DNA of 23,599 bases, taken from IMG/VR virus record IMGVR_UViG_3300025305_000145, positions 1 to 23,599 of that record; one strand, written 5' to 3'. Of this stretch, positions 7,495 through 16,171 are shown piece after piece. Position 1 is the stretch's first letter. Each line of letters opens with the position of its first letter. A program made the translations under genes and the position numbers. The notes under the pieces are model-generated. The model ran no database searches. It was given only the letters and a program-made list of their open reading frames with translations, and had not been told where the DNA came from. Source of the stretch: a virus.

Positions 7495-8235
7495 TTAATA
7501 TAGATTCATTAACATTACAGTGTGGAACTCATTGTCCACACCGGCTTTACCATGTAGTCGAGCAAGAGCAGGAGTAGTGTCAGCACCAATAGCAAGTAGT
7601 TGACCTGCGTGGTTTGAGCTTGCACCTACTAGTGTACCAACTGCTGGAGTACCATCAATTTTAGCTGTAGCCATACCTGCTACCTGAACCCAACCATAAT
7701 AGTCAGCTTCTAAGTCAGCAGCAGTTACACCAACAAATCTACCTGCAACAGCAGCAGGAGCAACAACAATGTCCTTGTATGGACTCTTGATAAGACCTGC
7801 TGTATCAGTACCTGCAGTTATTGCAGTCTGAAATCCATCAGGCTCATCTATTGTAATTTCTCCAGTACCACTAGATGCAATCAAAGCATGACCTTTAATT
7901 TTGTACATTTCGTGTGGGGTAGTACTGGCTAAGTTAAAGAATAAGTATCCTTCTGCATACAAATCTTTAGCTGCTGCTGTACCACCTAATGTAATACTGA
8001 TAGCAGTATCGCCTACTGAAGGACTAGTTGTAATCACCAAGTCTTCATCATGATTACCTGCTGGAGCTTCAGAAGCTACAACTAAGCCTTCTCCGATTGC
8101 AGTTCCCCCATTAGCTACGTAACGAAACTTTCTGCCATCAGGGAACGCCATTTCTGCACCGAGAACTTGTCGTTGGTCAGATGTGGTTATTTTTTCAAAA
8201 CCATATCGACCACCTTGAATTGGACTAAAAGACAT
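7495..8235 (-). CDS. Beta-rich decoration-like head protein
   Basis: This 246-aa protein is encoded after the capsid gene and the zinc-finger gene. It starts at ATG 8235 with a perfect AGGAGG six bases upstream. It is mostly beta, Gly/Ala/Thr-rich, with the opening ...LGAEMAFPDGRKFRYVANGG followed by a series of short strands (AISITLGG, GYLFFNLAST, GEITIDEPDG, GWVQVAGMATAKI, GTLVGASSNHAGQL). The 'DGRKFRYVxNGG' opening and strand pattern are familiar from marine phage proteins encoded next to the capsid gene, presumed head decoration or capsid-associated. It has its own sigma-70-like promoter (8295-8323), fitting a protein needed in many copies. A minor capsid or tail-tube role cannot be excluded. 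Confidence 0.65.
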   Translation of the reverse strand: MSFSPIQGGRYGFEKITTSDQRQVLGAEMAFPDGRKFRYVANGGTAIGEGLVVASEAPAGNHDEDLVITTSPSVGDTAISITLGGTAAAKDLYAEGYLFFNLASTTPHEMYKIKGHALIASSGTGEITIDEPDGFQTAITAGTDTAGLIKSPYKDIVVAPAAVAGRFVGVTAADLEADYYGWVQVAGMATAKIDGTPAVGTLVGASSNHAGQLLAIGADTTPALARLHGKAGVDNEFHTVMLMNLY

Positions 8236-8238
8236 ATC

Positions 8239-8279
8239 AAACCTCCTAAAGGTTTATTTATTTACAGGGTTTACCCCTG
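8239..8279 (-). promoter_or_regulatory. Two hairpins in the leader of the decoration-like gene, one on the RBS
   Basis: In the minus-strand leader, CAGGG/CCCTG (8275-8279 with 8265-8269, loop of five) is followed by AAACC/GGTTT (8251-8255 with 8239-8243, loop TTTAGGA). The second hairpin includes the AGGAGG Shine-Dalgarno (8242-8247), so it could modulate translation. Stems are only 5 bp, so the effect may be small. Confidence 0.4.
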
Positions 8280-8294
8280 CGACCAACCGATTTT

Positions 8295-8323
8295 ATTTTA
8301 AGAACCCTGAAAGCCTCGGTCAA
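8295..8323 (-). promoter_or_regulatory. Sigma-70-like promoter for the decoration-like gene
   Basis: On the minus strand there is TTGACC (8318-8323), a spacer of exactly 17 bases, and TAAAAT (8295-8300). Each box is five of six against consensus. Predicted transcription starts near 8288, giving a leader of about 50 bases before ATG 8235. It lies in the only long gap (111 bases) within the head module. Confidence 0.65.
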
Positions 8324-8340
8324 TCTTTACAACTTTCAGG
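8306..8340 (-). repeat. 8-bp inverted repeat flanking the promoter -35 box
   Basis: CCTGAAAG (8306-8313, plus strand) and CTTTCAGG (8333-8340) are perfect inverted copies with a 19-base loop containing the TTGACC box. It could be an operator or a weak stem that interrupts transcription from upstream. No U-tract follows, so I do not call it a terminator. Confidence 0.45.
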
Positions 8341-8346
8341 ATTCTA

Positions 8347-8760
8347 TTATACATCAGACTGTGCTGATTCTTTGCATTGTTTCTTATGGAACGCTAATTT
8401 AGCTCCTAAACCAGAAGTGTTTTTAGCTTCTGCTTTAAACCCACATATGTCACAAAAACCTGTAACAGTCTGTGGTTCTAAAGCTTTCCAATCAGTTTCT
8501 CTGCACCATTGACATTCACAACTTTCAGCAGGTTTCCAAGGGAATAACCCTATTTTAGCTTTACGTAATACATAATCAGGGTTGCCAGGTACTCCAGTTA
8601 TAGTAGTACCAACAGCTCCACTAATTTCACCTTCGTTGTTATAACTAGGTTTATGTCTAAATAAAATAGTTTTAGCTTGCCAATCATCTATATATTTCAT
8701 AGCAAAACCAGCGTTAGCTAATTCTATTTTTTGTTTATTACGTTCAGTTATATCTGCCAT
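8347..8760 (-). CDS. C2HC zinc-finger protein of the head module
   Basis: This 137-aa protein lies directly downstream of the capsid gene. It starts at an ATG with AGAGG seven bases upstream. The N-terminal half is mixed (ITERNKQKIELANAG, then WQAKTILFRHKP). The C-terminal half carries two metal-binding clusters: CECQWC at about residues 82-87, and CDICGFKA...LAFHKKQC at about 103-129, where C-x2-C-x18-H-x3-C fits a C2HC zinc finger. Zinc-finger proteins of this kind next to capsid genes are known in marine phages without a defined role. It might bind DNA or packaging proteins during head assembly, or sit in the capsid. Inference from position only. Confidence 0.7.
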   Translation of the reverse strand: MADITERNKQKIELANAGFAMKYIDDWQAKTILFRHKPSYNNEGEISGAVGTTITGVPGNPDYVLRKAKIGLFPWKPAESCECQWCRETDWKALEPQTVTGFCDICGFKAEAKNTSGLGAKLAFHKKQCKESAQSDV

Positions 8761-8773
8761 TTATACCTCTACT

Positions 8774-9646
8774 TTATGAAGTTGCTAAGTCACCAATTTC
8801 AAATTGTATTGCAGCACCTTTAGTATCATCTAATTCAAAGACACCATAGTCTGCTGTCATTACAACTTCTGTAGCTCTAAGAGAAGCATCTCTCTGTCTT
8901 TCAGTTCTAGTCTCTACGCTAGTAAGAGCTGCTAATGCAGTCTTGTCAGCAATAACACCATACCCTGAATCAACGCTACCTGTCTTTTCAATGTTTCCAT
9001 CTTCAAATATTGGTACACCATTAATTGGTCGTAACCCACTATAGAAGTTAGACAACAAATCTGCTGACCAACCTGATGTAATTTCAGCGTTGTTACCTGC
9101 AGTTGTTGCTGCTTCTTTAGATAGAGTTGCAACAGCATTTGGGTGGTGAACTATATATAGTTGAGAACCAAACTTGTTTGCTTTAGCGTTAGAAACAATA
9201 GCGTGTACGTTAGCAGCATTAAAGTTTCTTCCGTCTGCACCAAGAACAGTTCCACCATTTAAACCTGTGTAAAGAGCAATTACATCTTTATCTTTTTTTC
9301 GAGCCATACCATCACCAAGCTGTCTTCCAATAATTGAGAAAACATTGTCGGCTGCTTGTCTTACAAGTTTATCTGTAAGAATAACTTTAGCACCAACCTC
9401 ACTAGCAGTAAGGTCAATGGTTGTCATTCCAATATCTTCTTCGTCAACAATGTCTATTCCGTCTTGTAGGTCACTCATTGTCATTGAGCCAACTTTAGGA
9501 ACAGTAACTGTCTTAGCACCTGATGGCAAACTAAATTGTTCTATAAGTGCTAACGCAGGTGCGTTATGTTCTTCTGTATATCGAGCTGAACTAAGTATTA
9601 TTCTTTGGGCATTTTCTAAATTCCCAGTTGTTGATGTTTGAGCCAT
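8774..9646 (-). CDS. Major capsid protein (HK97-like fold)
   Basis: This 290-aa protein forms the icosahedral shell. It starts at ATG 9646 with AGGAGGG just upstream, the strongest type of ribosome site, fitting very high expression. The sequence shows a helical N-arm (NLENAQRIILSSARYTEEH), then the typical E-loop/P-domain pattern for this capsid group (SGAKTVTVPKVGSMTMSDLQDG, MTTIDLTASEVGAKVILTDKLV), a spine-helix region (RQLGDGMARKKDKDVIALYTG), then LYIVHHPNAVATLSKE and INGVPIFEDGN before the C-terminal beta hinge (ASLRATEVVMTADYGVFELD). The scaffold gene lies directly upstream. The size and the 'IVHHPNAVATL' helix fit HK97-fold coat proteins of about 290-320 residues. No N-terminal protease-processed delta domain is seen; scaffold is separate. 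Confidence 0.9.
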   Translation of the reverse strand: MAQTSTTGNLENAQRIILSSARYTEEHNAPALALIEQFSLPSGAKTVTVPKVGSMTMSDLQDGIDIVDEEDIGMTTIDLTASEVGAKVILTDKLVRQAADNVFSIIGRQLGDGMARKKDKDVIALYTGLNGGTVLGADGRNFNAANVHAIVSNAKANKFGSQLYIVHHPNAVATLSKEAATTAGNNAEITSGWSADLLSNFYSGLRPINGVPIFEDGNIEKTGSVDSGYGVIADKTALAALTSVETRTERQRDASLRATEVVMTADYGVFELDDTKGAAIQFEIGDLATS

Positions 9647-9727
9647 GATAGCCCTCCTGATTAAATATTAAGTTTTATTTCAATCAGTAACCCTTCGTGC
9701 CACTGTTTTTGTTAAACAACTACTACT

Positions 9728-10540
9728 CTATAAACCTGCAGCCCTTCGTGCTGCGGCGAGTGCGTTAGGTGACCTGTCACCTGAATTGTATTTGTCTAAC
9801 CAACTGTCCTCACTATTAGAAGCACCTGGTGTACTTTGACTACTGTCAAATTCTTGTGGTGGAACTAGCTTTGCTTCTAGTTCTGCTATTCTTGCATCTT
9901 TAGCTCTATTAGCTTTAATGCTTTTAGCTGCTTCTTCCATAGATTGAGGAGAGTCATATTTTTTTAATTCTGCAAGGTCGCTTAACTTTAAGTCATACTT
10001 AGTAGCAAAATGTTCTGCTGCTACAGATTGACCTTGTATATATCTAATTTGGTCTTGCTGTTGTTGTGCTAACTGTGCTTCACGACTTTGTTGTGCCATC
10101 CATTGAGTAGCAATTTGATTTGCTTGGTCTGGTAAATAACCATTCCTTTCTAATTGTTGTGCGTATTGAGATGCTTGTGCTTGAAGTTGAGACTGTTGTT
10201 GCTGTTGTTCATATTCAGCATTTTTAGTTTCAAGTTCTTTTAATCGTTGTTCTGTAGTTTCATTATTTTCTTGAGGTACGCTAGGAGCTTCAGGAGTTTC
10301 TGTAGTAGTGTTTGCTTGTTCAGCTACAGGTTCAACAGGTTTTTCTGTTGTCTCTGTTGGAGTCTCTACATTTTCAGGTGGGGGTGGAGTATCAGTTGTT
10401 TCTTCTGTAGGAGCAGAAGTGTCTTCAAACGTGTTAGCTCCTTCAAACTCTGAAGTTACATCAACTAATGTATCTCCATTGTTATTGTCCTGAGTAACTT
10501 CAGGTGTACTTGTATTGTCTTGTTCTGCCTGATTAACCAT
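9728..10540 (-). CDS. Capsid scaffold protein
   Basis: This 270-aa protein starts at ATG 10540 with GAGG eight bases upstream. Residues 1-95 are acidic and disordered, rich in Thr, Glu, Pro and Asn (many TETP/TTEK-type stretches). About 95-175 is a Gln/Ala-rich coiled coil (EQRLKELETKNAEYEQQQQQ, REAQLAQQQQDQI). After a helical segment (DLKLSDLAELKKYD) the C-terminus is short and basic (NALAAARRAAGL), as expected for the coat-binding tail of podovirus-type scaffolds. Its place immediately before the capsid gene is diagnostic. Scaffold is expected to be lost from mature heads. The boundary between disordered and coil parts is approximate. Confidence 0.85.
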   Translation of the reverse strand: MVNQAEQDNTSTPEVTQDNNNGDTLVDVTSEFEGANTFEDTSAPTEETTDTPPPPENVETPTETTEKPVEPVAEQANTTTETPEAPSVPQENNETTEQRLKELETKNAEYEQQQQQSQLQAQASQYAQQLERNGYLPDQANQIATQWMAQQSREAQLAQQQQDQIRYIQGQSVAAEHFATKYDLKLSDLAELKKYDSPQSMEEAAKSIKANRAKDARIAELEAKLVPPQEFDSSQSTPGASNSEDSWLDKYNSGDRSPNALAAARRAAGL

Positions 10541-10557
10541 TATTAATACCTCATATA

Positions 10558-10587
10558 ATTTAATTTATAGTATACATCTAATGTCAA
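10558..10587 (-). promoter_or_regulatory. Possible internal promoter before the scaffold gene
   Basis: On the minus strand, perfect TTGACA (10582-10587) overlaps the stop of the 1742-aa gene. An 18-base spacer leads to TTAAAT (10558-10563), four of six against TATAAT. It would give scaffold and capsid their own transcript. The weak -10 keeps confidence low. Confidence 0.3.
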
Positions 10588-13500
10588 CGTGGAATAAACC
10601 CTACGTTTGAAATTGCTGTTGTTGATGGACCTCTGCCATAAATTCTACTTATTACTTCTTTACCACCTGGGGTTAAAGGACTATAAAAATCACCATACCA
10701 AAAAGCCAAAGTTTCATCTATTGCATTTGGAGCACCCATAGGTGCTTGATTTTGAACATATAGTTTTCTTAACTGACTACGTTTTTTAACTAATGTATTT
10801 ATTTGTGCATTGCTACGTCTTATTTGAGTTTGTGTTCCTGTATCAGCATTTAAATAATCATTCCATTGTTGTGCTATTTGTGGTTGCCTAGTACTAAAAT
10901 TAGCATCATATAAATTATTAATATTGTTACCTATACTCCAGTACTCAGATAAAAGTTCACTTGCTTTTTGATATATCTTTTCTGTTTCTGTATCGTCTGC
11001 TTCAAGTCTTCTTATAAATTCATTATAAGTATTATCACCTTGTGCTTCTGCTCTTAATCTAATGTTTTCTTTAAAATCATTTCTAGCTGAATTGTATTTA
11101 TCCCAATCTGATGAGTCAGGAGTTTCTTCTAACTTAATAGATTTAAATTCTGCAATTAATAAATCAACACCACTTTTACTAGCATTTGCTCCATTATATA
11201 ATTGGTCATAATATTGTTCTCTTTCTTCTGGAGCACCTGCTTGTACAGAATTTTTAAATTCTTTTTGTATAGCTATTGTTGCACCTTCATATTTATCATA
11301 CTTAGCAGAACGAGCTTCACGCCATTCAGAAGGAGACAAAACAGCTGTTCCTCTTTCTCCTTTTTTCCAATTACTTAATTTTTTATCGTTTTCATCTTGT
11401 TCTAATTTTAATTCAAAATTAACTTCTCTAGCTAACTCTATAGCATTTCTTGTATCTTTAGCTGAATAACCAAATTCTTCTTGTAGCCTTTCTTGTTCTC
11501 CTCTAAATATAGCCCCACCTTTTTCAGGCATAAATGGTGCAATTAAAGCATCAAAAAACGGAACACCTTTTTCTGGTTCTTTTAATTCTTTTTTAAACTC
11601 TGTATATTCTTTATCATCTAAAGTAGTAATAAATTCAGTACGTTCTGTTTGATTCATTTTTTCTCTAAATTCTTCAACTTGTTCTTTCATAGGTCTATCT
11701 TCAGAGTTACGTAAATCTTTAAATACATCTATTACATAGTCACTTATATTTGTAATTGTTGTACCAACCCCACCAAATACACTTTCATATAAATGTTCTA
11801 ATCTTCTAGGACTACCAATAACATCTGCAATAGGTTCTGGAGAAGGAATAGCATCTAATATTCCTGCTGCTTCACGCATAGTTTTAGATGTTTGTTTGTC
11901 ATATTGGTCTTGTAATAATCCTTCTTGCTCATCTTCAGGAACAATAGGAGTTTTTCTCCAAGTATCATAACCTGTTAATTGTTCTGCCCCTACTGTAAAT
12001 ACTTCTGGCATAGGTATTTCAGATATAGGTGAAGTTGATTGAGCAATTTGTCCCCACCATTTAGACATATCTGGAGCTGTTTCTACTTCATCCATTGATT
12101 CTGACGTTAAAGTTGCAGCTTGAAAAGGTAAATTCCATTCTCGTAATCTATGAGGAATAACTAAATAATTAGGTTTAGGTCTTCCTGTTATTGGGTCAAT
12201 AATTAAATCACCAGCTTCATCTTTATCTGGTGGCAACATAAATATCATACTGTTATACCTAATGTACTCAGGTATATCGTAATACAAAGGAGTTCCTTCA
12301 AATTTAAAAGATTTATTCCATGTTTCTTGAATAACAAAATATGAACTTATTAATGCTCCCATTCTTAATGCTGTACCGACAGGTCCTCCCCCTACTACAT
12401 CAAAAGTTTTTCCTGTTATACCTCTATTATTAATACCAAGTGTCATGTATTTTTTTAATTGTTCAGATAAACTACCAAATTCAAATGTACCAGTTATAGC
12501 GTCACCTGTTTTTGGGTCAATAATTGGATTTTTAACAGGTCTAATTACAGGATTTAAATCTATTCCTAATGCTCTACCTGGTACTTTAAATCCTTCCATA
12601 GCTGCGTTTAAAAACAAAAAATAGTTATTTAAATATTTAATTCCTTGTCCACCACGACTAAAATCTAATGTAGCTTCTATACTGTTAGCTGCTGCCTTTT
12701 GAGCTTGTGGACTATTTACAAATCCTGTTCCTGTATTTCTATAATTAGTAAACATTTCTATTTGAAATTGTTCATCAGATAAATTTAAAATTCTTTTTAC
12801 TTCATTTTTTCCTAATTGTTTTTCTAAAGAACGTTTAAATACTGCTTGTCTTGGAGCTGCTTCAAGTGCACCACCAATACGCCTAAATGTATTTTTTAAT
12901 GTATCAAAAGAATTTTGCCTTAACGCATTATCTACTTGTTTTTGATTAGTAAACATTTTTCCTGTATCTGTTTGGTCAACTTTAGCTAGTTCTCGTCTAA
13001 TACGATTTTGAATTTTATTTAATCCAATATATCCATCTCCAGCCCAACCACCAGAATCTCTCATCAACGCAATTAATTTATCTTCTTTATTTTTTGCTAT
13101 TGACATAAAATCTCTCATCATAGCTTTCCCAATATCAGTTGGTAAAACTCCACCTTTAATGCCAGCAGTTGTAGCATCTATTAACATATTACGAACCCAG
13201 AACAATGGGTTGTATGTTGTAAACATAGACCTAAACCAACCATTAGACATAGCTAATACATTGTTCATTTCTCGTTCACCTTTTAATGCAAGTCCATTTC
13301 TTCCATTAATAGATTGCCATATTTCTTTAGGTATTGGTTCATGAGTATCTTTTACAATTTTATTACCAAATTCATCAGTACCTTGACCAAATCTTTTACT
13401 GTTTCTGCCACCTAAAACTATACGTTGTCCATTTTCATAATAAGACAAATAACCACTTTGTAATTTATCACTATACGGAACAGCTTGTAACTTTCCATTT

Positions 13501-15812
13501 TTAGAAACAAAATCTTTTGATACATCAACTAAGCCTAATTCTTTTTTTAATAAACTAGCTAGTTTTCTAGTAACTTTATTGTTTTGGATTCTAATTTCAT
13601 TTCTTGCAATACTTGAAAATAAATTTCCTCCAATCAAAGAATCCATAACATTATCTTTTTGAATATTATCTGTTAATTCATCAATACCATCATCAACAAC
13701 ATTTTTATTTTTTCTTGTTTTTCTAAGTTTGCCTGTATCTAAAGCATCAACGTAATCAATAGGAGCATAAAAATTATATTCAGATAGTTTATTAAAAGTA
13801 GCTTGGTCAATAATTCCTTCGTTAAATAAATCTTGACGAATTTCTCTATGAACATTTTGTAACCCTTCAACAGAATCAGAAAGAGCTTGCATTTGTTTAT
13901 CGCTATATATGTCTTTATACGGAACGCCATCAAGAGTGCTACCATTTTTTAAATCAACCATACTATCTAGTTGAGCTCTAGTAACTACAACAGGTTTTTT
14001 ATTTGTAAAACCAAATAAAGGAATTTCTCTTTTTGGGTTACTAGCTAATACTTCAAGATATCTTTGAGCTCTAGCTAAATTATCAATATCATTAGCATTA
14101 ACACCAATATCTATTGCAGGTTCAAGAGAATCTCTATAAAAATTTGTTATTCGATTAGTTGCTCTAGTTGTTGCTTTATTTATACTGTTAGTAATTTGCG
14201 AAGGTAAAGTTGCAAGTTCTTTACCTAATTCTAATACTCTAGCTGGGTTTACCCCTCGTGCTTCAGCAGCTTTAGCAGCAGCATCAATAACAATTCGTAT
14301 TGGAGCTGTACCATCAAGTACTATTCTTTCAAATTTTACATACCAATCTGCATTACCTATATTAGGAAATCTATCTTTAATACGTTTAGTAATAACATCT
14401 TCTGCTTTAGTTCCCATTCTATCTAATGATTGTTTTGCCCTAGAACTATTAAAAGCCTTAATAACTGGTGCTACTCTGTTACCAACAGGAGATTGAGCAA
14501 GTCTTTGTTGATACGATTGAACAGTCATATCAGCAGGTTTTCTAAAATTAAACGCAAACAATTCTTCTTTGGTCGTAGGTTGGTCTAATGCTTCTGTTAA
14601 TAATTGTCGTCTTCTAGTAGATAGAAAAGGAGTTGGTCTTATAGAAGCCATTTCTTCATTAGTTCTAATACGTATTCTATCAGGAATAATAGCATCATCA
14701 TTAATTTTTAAATATACATCCCTTTTATTATCAACTACTCGTGATTCTGATATATATCTATTTTGCACACCTGTTTTTCTTAGAAAGGTATCATTAAGTT
14801 CATGTAATTTTCTTCCCCAATCTAATGTTTCACCAGTTTCAGCAACATAACTTTTATCTCTTAAAATATTATCTCCATGAACTAACCCTCTTTGAGTTAA
14901 ATTGTTTAACTGGTTTTTATTAATTACTCTATTAACACCTTGAGCTCCTCTACCTACAACTCTAAAAGGAGCTTCAATAACTTTAGTTAATCCTTCTTCT
15001 ATTAATTCAACTGGTTTTAAAGCTACTCGTGTTGCCTGTAAAGCTGCTTTAGCTGTTGGAGCAGCTCTACCTAATTTACTAGCAGAATCAATTCCTTTTA
15101 TTGTTGCTTGTGCAGAAGCTCTAGCTACTCTAGCAGGTGGTAAGAATAACCAAGGAGCTTCTTCAGCTAGACCTCGTGTATATGGTGGTAATTTATATAA
15201 GTCTTCTTCTATTTGTCTACGTTCACGTTGAGTAACAGGCGAACCTGTTAATTCTTCTTGTTTACGAACTTCTTCTTGAACATTTTGACTTCTTCTTGTT
15301 TCTGGTTTAAATATGTCAAAGTCTCTATTTAAGTTTTCTCCTATTACTTCTAATCCAACATTTAAAGGATTAGCACTAAGAAGTTGGTCAGCTAACGCTG
15401 ATGGAGAAAATCTACCCTCTGGAGTAATGTATTGGTCAAAATTTAAATTAACATCTCCTCTACCAAATTGACCAGCTATGTCATACCATGGAACTTCAGG
15501 AGCACCAGGCGTTTCTTCAAATCTAATTGGTAATGGTTCTATAAATCTACTAACTGTAGGAACAACAGCTCTTTGTTGTACTGCTTCTAGTCCTTGTAAT
15601 GTTTGTTTTACACCAGGTAGTTGTACAGCTGTTTCTAAACCGGGCTGTAAATATTCATTCCAAATATCAGACAAAAATCCTCTGTCCTGTTCTACAGGTT
15701 GTGGTTGAACAGGTGGTGCTACTGGTTGTACTGGTGGTGTTACTGGTTGAGATGTGCGACCATAAGACAACCTCCTTTGAGGAGAATATTCATGTCCTGG
15801 TATGTGTGGCAT
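10584..15812 (-). CDS. Giant internal virion protein with LPD38-like polyvalent region
   Basis: This 1742-aa protein starts at ATG 15812, overlapping the previous stop as TAATG. The N-terminus is Pro/Gln-rich (PVTPPVQPVAPPVQPQP at about residues 24-40). Most of the rest is helical and charged. Around residues 860-1240 it carries a motif series I associate with the large polyvalent protein-associated domain LPD38: TTYNPLFWVRNMLID (about 866-880), LNNYFLFLNAAMEGFKVPGRAL (about 1060-1080), DIPEYIRYNSMIFMLPP (about 1175-1192) and YLVIPHRLREWNLPFQ (about 1216-1231). Polyvalent proteins are thought to be packaged in the head and injected with DNA. I see no lysozyme or transglycosylase motif. Its position between portal and scaffold, not after the tail genes, argues against a tape measure. 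Its function after injection is unknown. Confidence 0.75.
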   Translation of the reverse strand: MPHIPGHEYSPQRRLSYGRTSQPVTPPVQPVAPPVQPQPVEQDRGFLSDIWNEYLQPGLETAVQLPGVKQTLQGLEAVQQRAVVPTVSRFIEPLPIRFEETPGAPEVPWYDIAGQFGRGDVNLNFDQYITPEGRFSPSALADQLLSANPLNVGLEVIGENLNRDFDIFKPETRRSQNVQEEVRKQEELTGSPVTQRERRQIEEDLYKLPPYTRGLAEEAPWLFLPPARVARASAQATIKGIDSASKLGRAAPTAKAALQATRVALKPVELIEEGLTKVIEAPFRVVGRGAQGVNRVINKNQLNNLTQRGLVHGDNILRDKSYVAETGETLDWGRKLHELNDTFLRKTGVQNRYISESRVVDNKRDVYLKINDDAIIPDRIRIRTNEEMASIRPTPFLSTRRRQLLTEALDQPTTKEELFAFNFRKPADMTVQSYQQRLAQSPVGNRVAPVIKAFNSSRAKQSLDRMGTKAEDVITKRIKDRFPNIGNADWYVKFERIVLDGTAPIRIVIDAAAKAAEARGVNPARVLELGKELATLPSQITNSINKATTRATNRITNFYRDSLEPAIDIGVNANDIDNLARAQRYLEVLASNPKREIPLFGFTNKKPVVVTRAQLDSMVDLKNGSTLDGVPYKDIYSDKQMQALSDSVEGLQNVHREIRQDLFNEGIIDQATFNKLSEYNFYAPIDYVDALDTGKLRKTRKNKNVVDDGIDELTDNIQKDNVMDSLIGGNLFSSIARNEIRIQNNKVTRKLASLLKKELGLVDVSKDFVSKNGKLQAVPYSDKLQSGYLSYYENGQRIVLGGRNSKRFGQGTDEFGNKIVKDTHEPIPKEIWQSINGRNGLALKGEREMNNVLAMSNGWFRSMFTTYNPLFWVRNMLIDATTAGIKGGVLPTDIGKAMMRDFMSIAKNKEDKLIALMRDSGGWAGDGYIGLNKIQNRIRRELAKVDQTDTGKMFTNQKQVDNALRQNSFDTLKNTFRRIGGALEAAPRQAVFKRSLEKQLGKNEVKRILNLSDEQFQIEMFTNYRNTGTGFVNSPQAQKAAANSIEATLDFSRGGQGIKYLNNYFLFLNAAMEGFKVPGRALGIDLNPVIRPVKNPIIDPKTGDAITGTFEFGSLSEQLKKYMTLGINNRGITGKTFDVVGGGPVGTALRMGALISSYFVIQETWNKSFKFEGTPLYYDIPEYIRYNSMIFMLPPDKDEAGDLIIDPITGRPKPNYLVIPHRLREWNLPFQAATLTSESMDEVETAPDMSKWWGQIAQSTSPISEIPMPEVFTVGAEQLTGYDTWRKTPIVPEDEQEGLLQDQYDKQTSKTMREAAGILDAIPSPEPIADVIGSPRRLEHLYESVFGGVGTTITNISDYVIDVFKDLRNSEDRPMKEQVEEFREKMNQTERTEFITTLDDKEYTEFKKELKEPEKGVPFFDALIAPFMPEKGGAIFRGEQERLQEEFGYSAKDTRNAIELAREVNFELKLEQDENDKKLSNWKKGERGTAVLSPSEWREARSAKYDKYEGATIAIQKEFKNSVQAGAPEEREQYYDQLYNGANASKSGVDLLIAEFKSIKLEETPDSSDWDKYNSARNDFKENIRLRAEAQGDNTYNEFIRRLEADDTETEKIYQKASELLSEYWSIGNNINNLYDANFSTRQPQIAQQWNDYLNADTGTQTQIRRSNAQINTLVKKRSQLRKLYVQNQAPMGAPNAIDETLAFWYGDFYSPLTPGGKEVISRIYGRGPSTTAISNVGFIPR

Positions 15813-16162
15813 TAGTAAAAGATAAACCTTGTACTCGGATTAAACCTACTCCTAGATGTACCTCTTTGATAAGGAGTCATGTCTGAGTATCTTTGTGTAA
15901 ATGGATATTTTTCTAAGAAACTAGAAAACGTAGTTAATTTAGATGGGTCTGTTCTACTAGATAATTCCCTACCTCGTTGACCAAGATATTGATTATATAC
16001 ATCACTAAACTGATTTCTAAATCCTGCTCGTGCTCTATCTAGTGTAGGGTCTGGTAATGAACGACCAAACGTCTGACTACCAACTGCACCCATGTAAGCT
16101 GTTTGAGGTTCTGCCTCAAGCATTGTTTCATAAAAGTCATCAAATGTATTGTAGTTAGCCAT
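15812..16162 (-). CDS. Small virion protein of unknown function
   Basis: This 116-aa protein starts at ATG 16162 with AAGGAG seven bases upstream. It is Tyr/Phe/Arg-rich and probably helical with disordered parts: MANYNTFDDFYETMLEAE, QTFGRSLPDPTLDRARAGFRNQF, then SSFLEKYPFTQRYSDMTP and an Arg/Ser-rich end. The end overlaps the giant gene as TAATG, which couples the two, so the product may bind or help load the 1742-aa protein. The family is not recognised. Confidence 0.65.
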   Translation of the reverse strand: MANYNTFDDFYETMLEAEPQTAYMGAVGSQTFGRSLPDPTLDRARAGFRNQFSDVYNQYLGQRGRELSSRTDPSKLTTFSSFLEKYPFTQRYSDMTPYQRGTSRSRFNPSTRFIFY

Positions 16163-16171
16163 ATTAACTCC

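Noticed and set aside
8932-9138. Alternative minus-strand frame inside the capsid gene
   Set aside because: It is in another frame of the major capsid gene, without ribosome site or family signal.
9688-9750. Repeat CCCTTCGTGC, twice between scaffold end and capsid leader
   Set aside because: Ten bases only, and one copy is explained by coding for the scaffold C-terminus. No further structure supports a site.
10308-10493. Plus-strand Ser/Val-rich frame over the scaffold gene
   Set aside because: It is the antisense of the Thr/Glu/Pro-rich scaffold N-terminus. No ribosome site is visible and its composition is explained by the opposite gene.
10584-15812. Tape-measure protein
   Set aside because: It lies between portal and scaffold, not in the tail module, and carries LPD38-like motifs rather than long uninterrupted coiled-coil with membrane segments.
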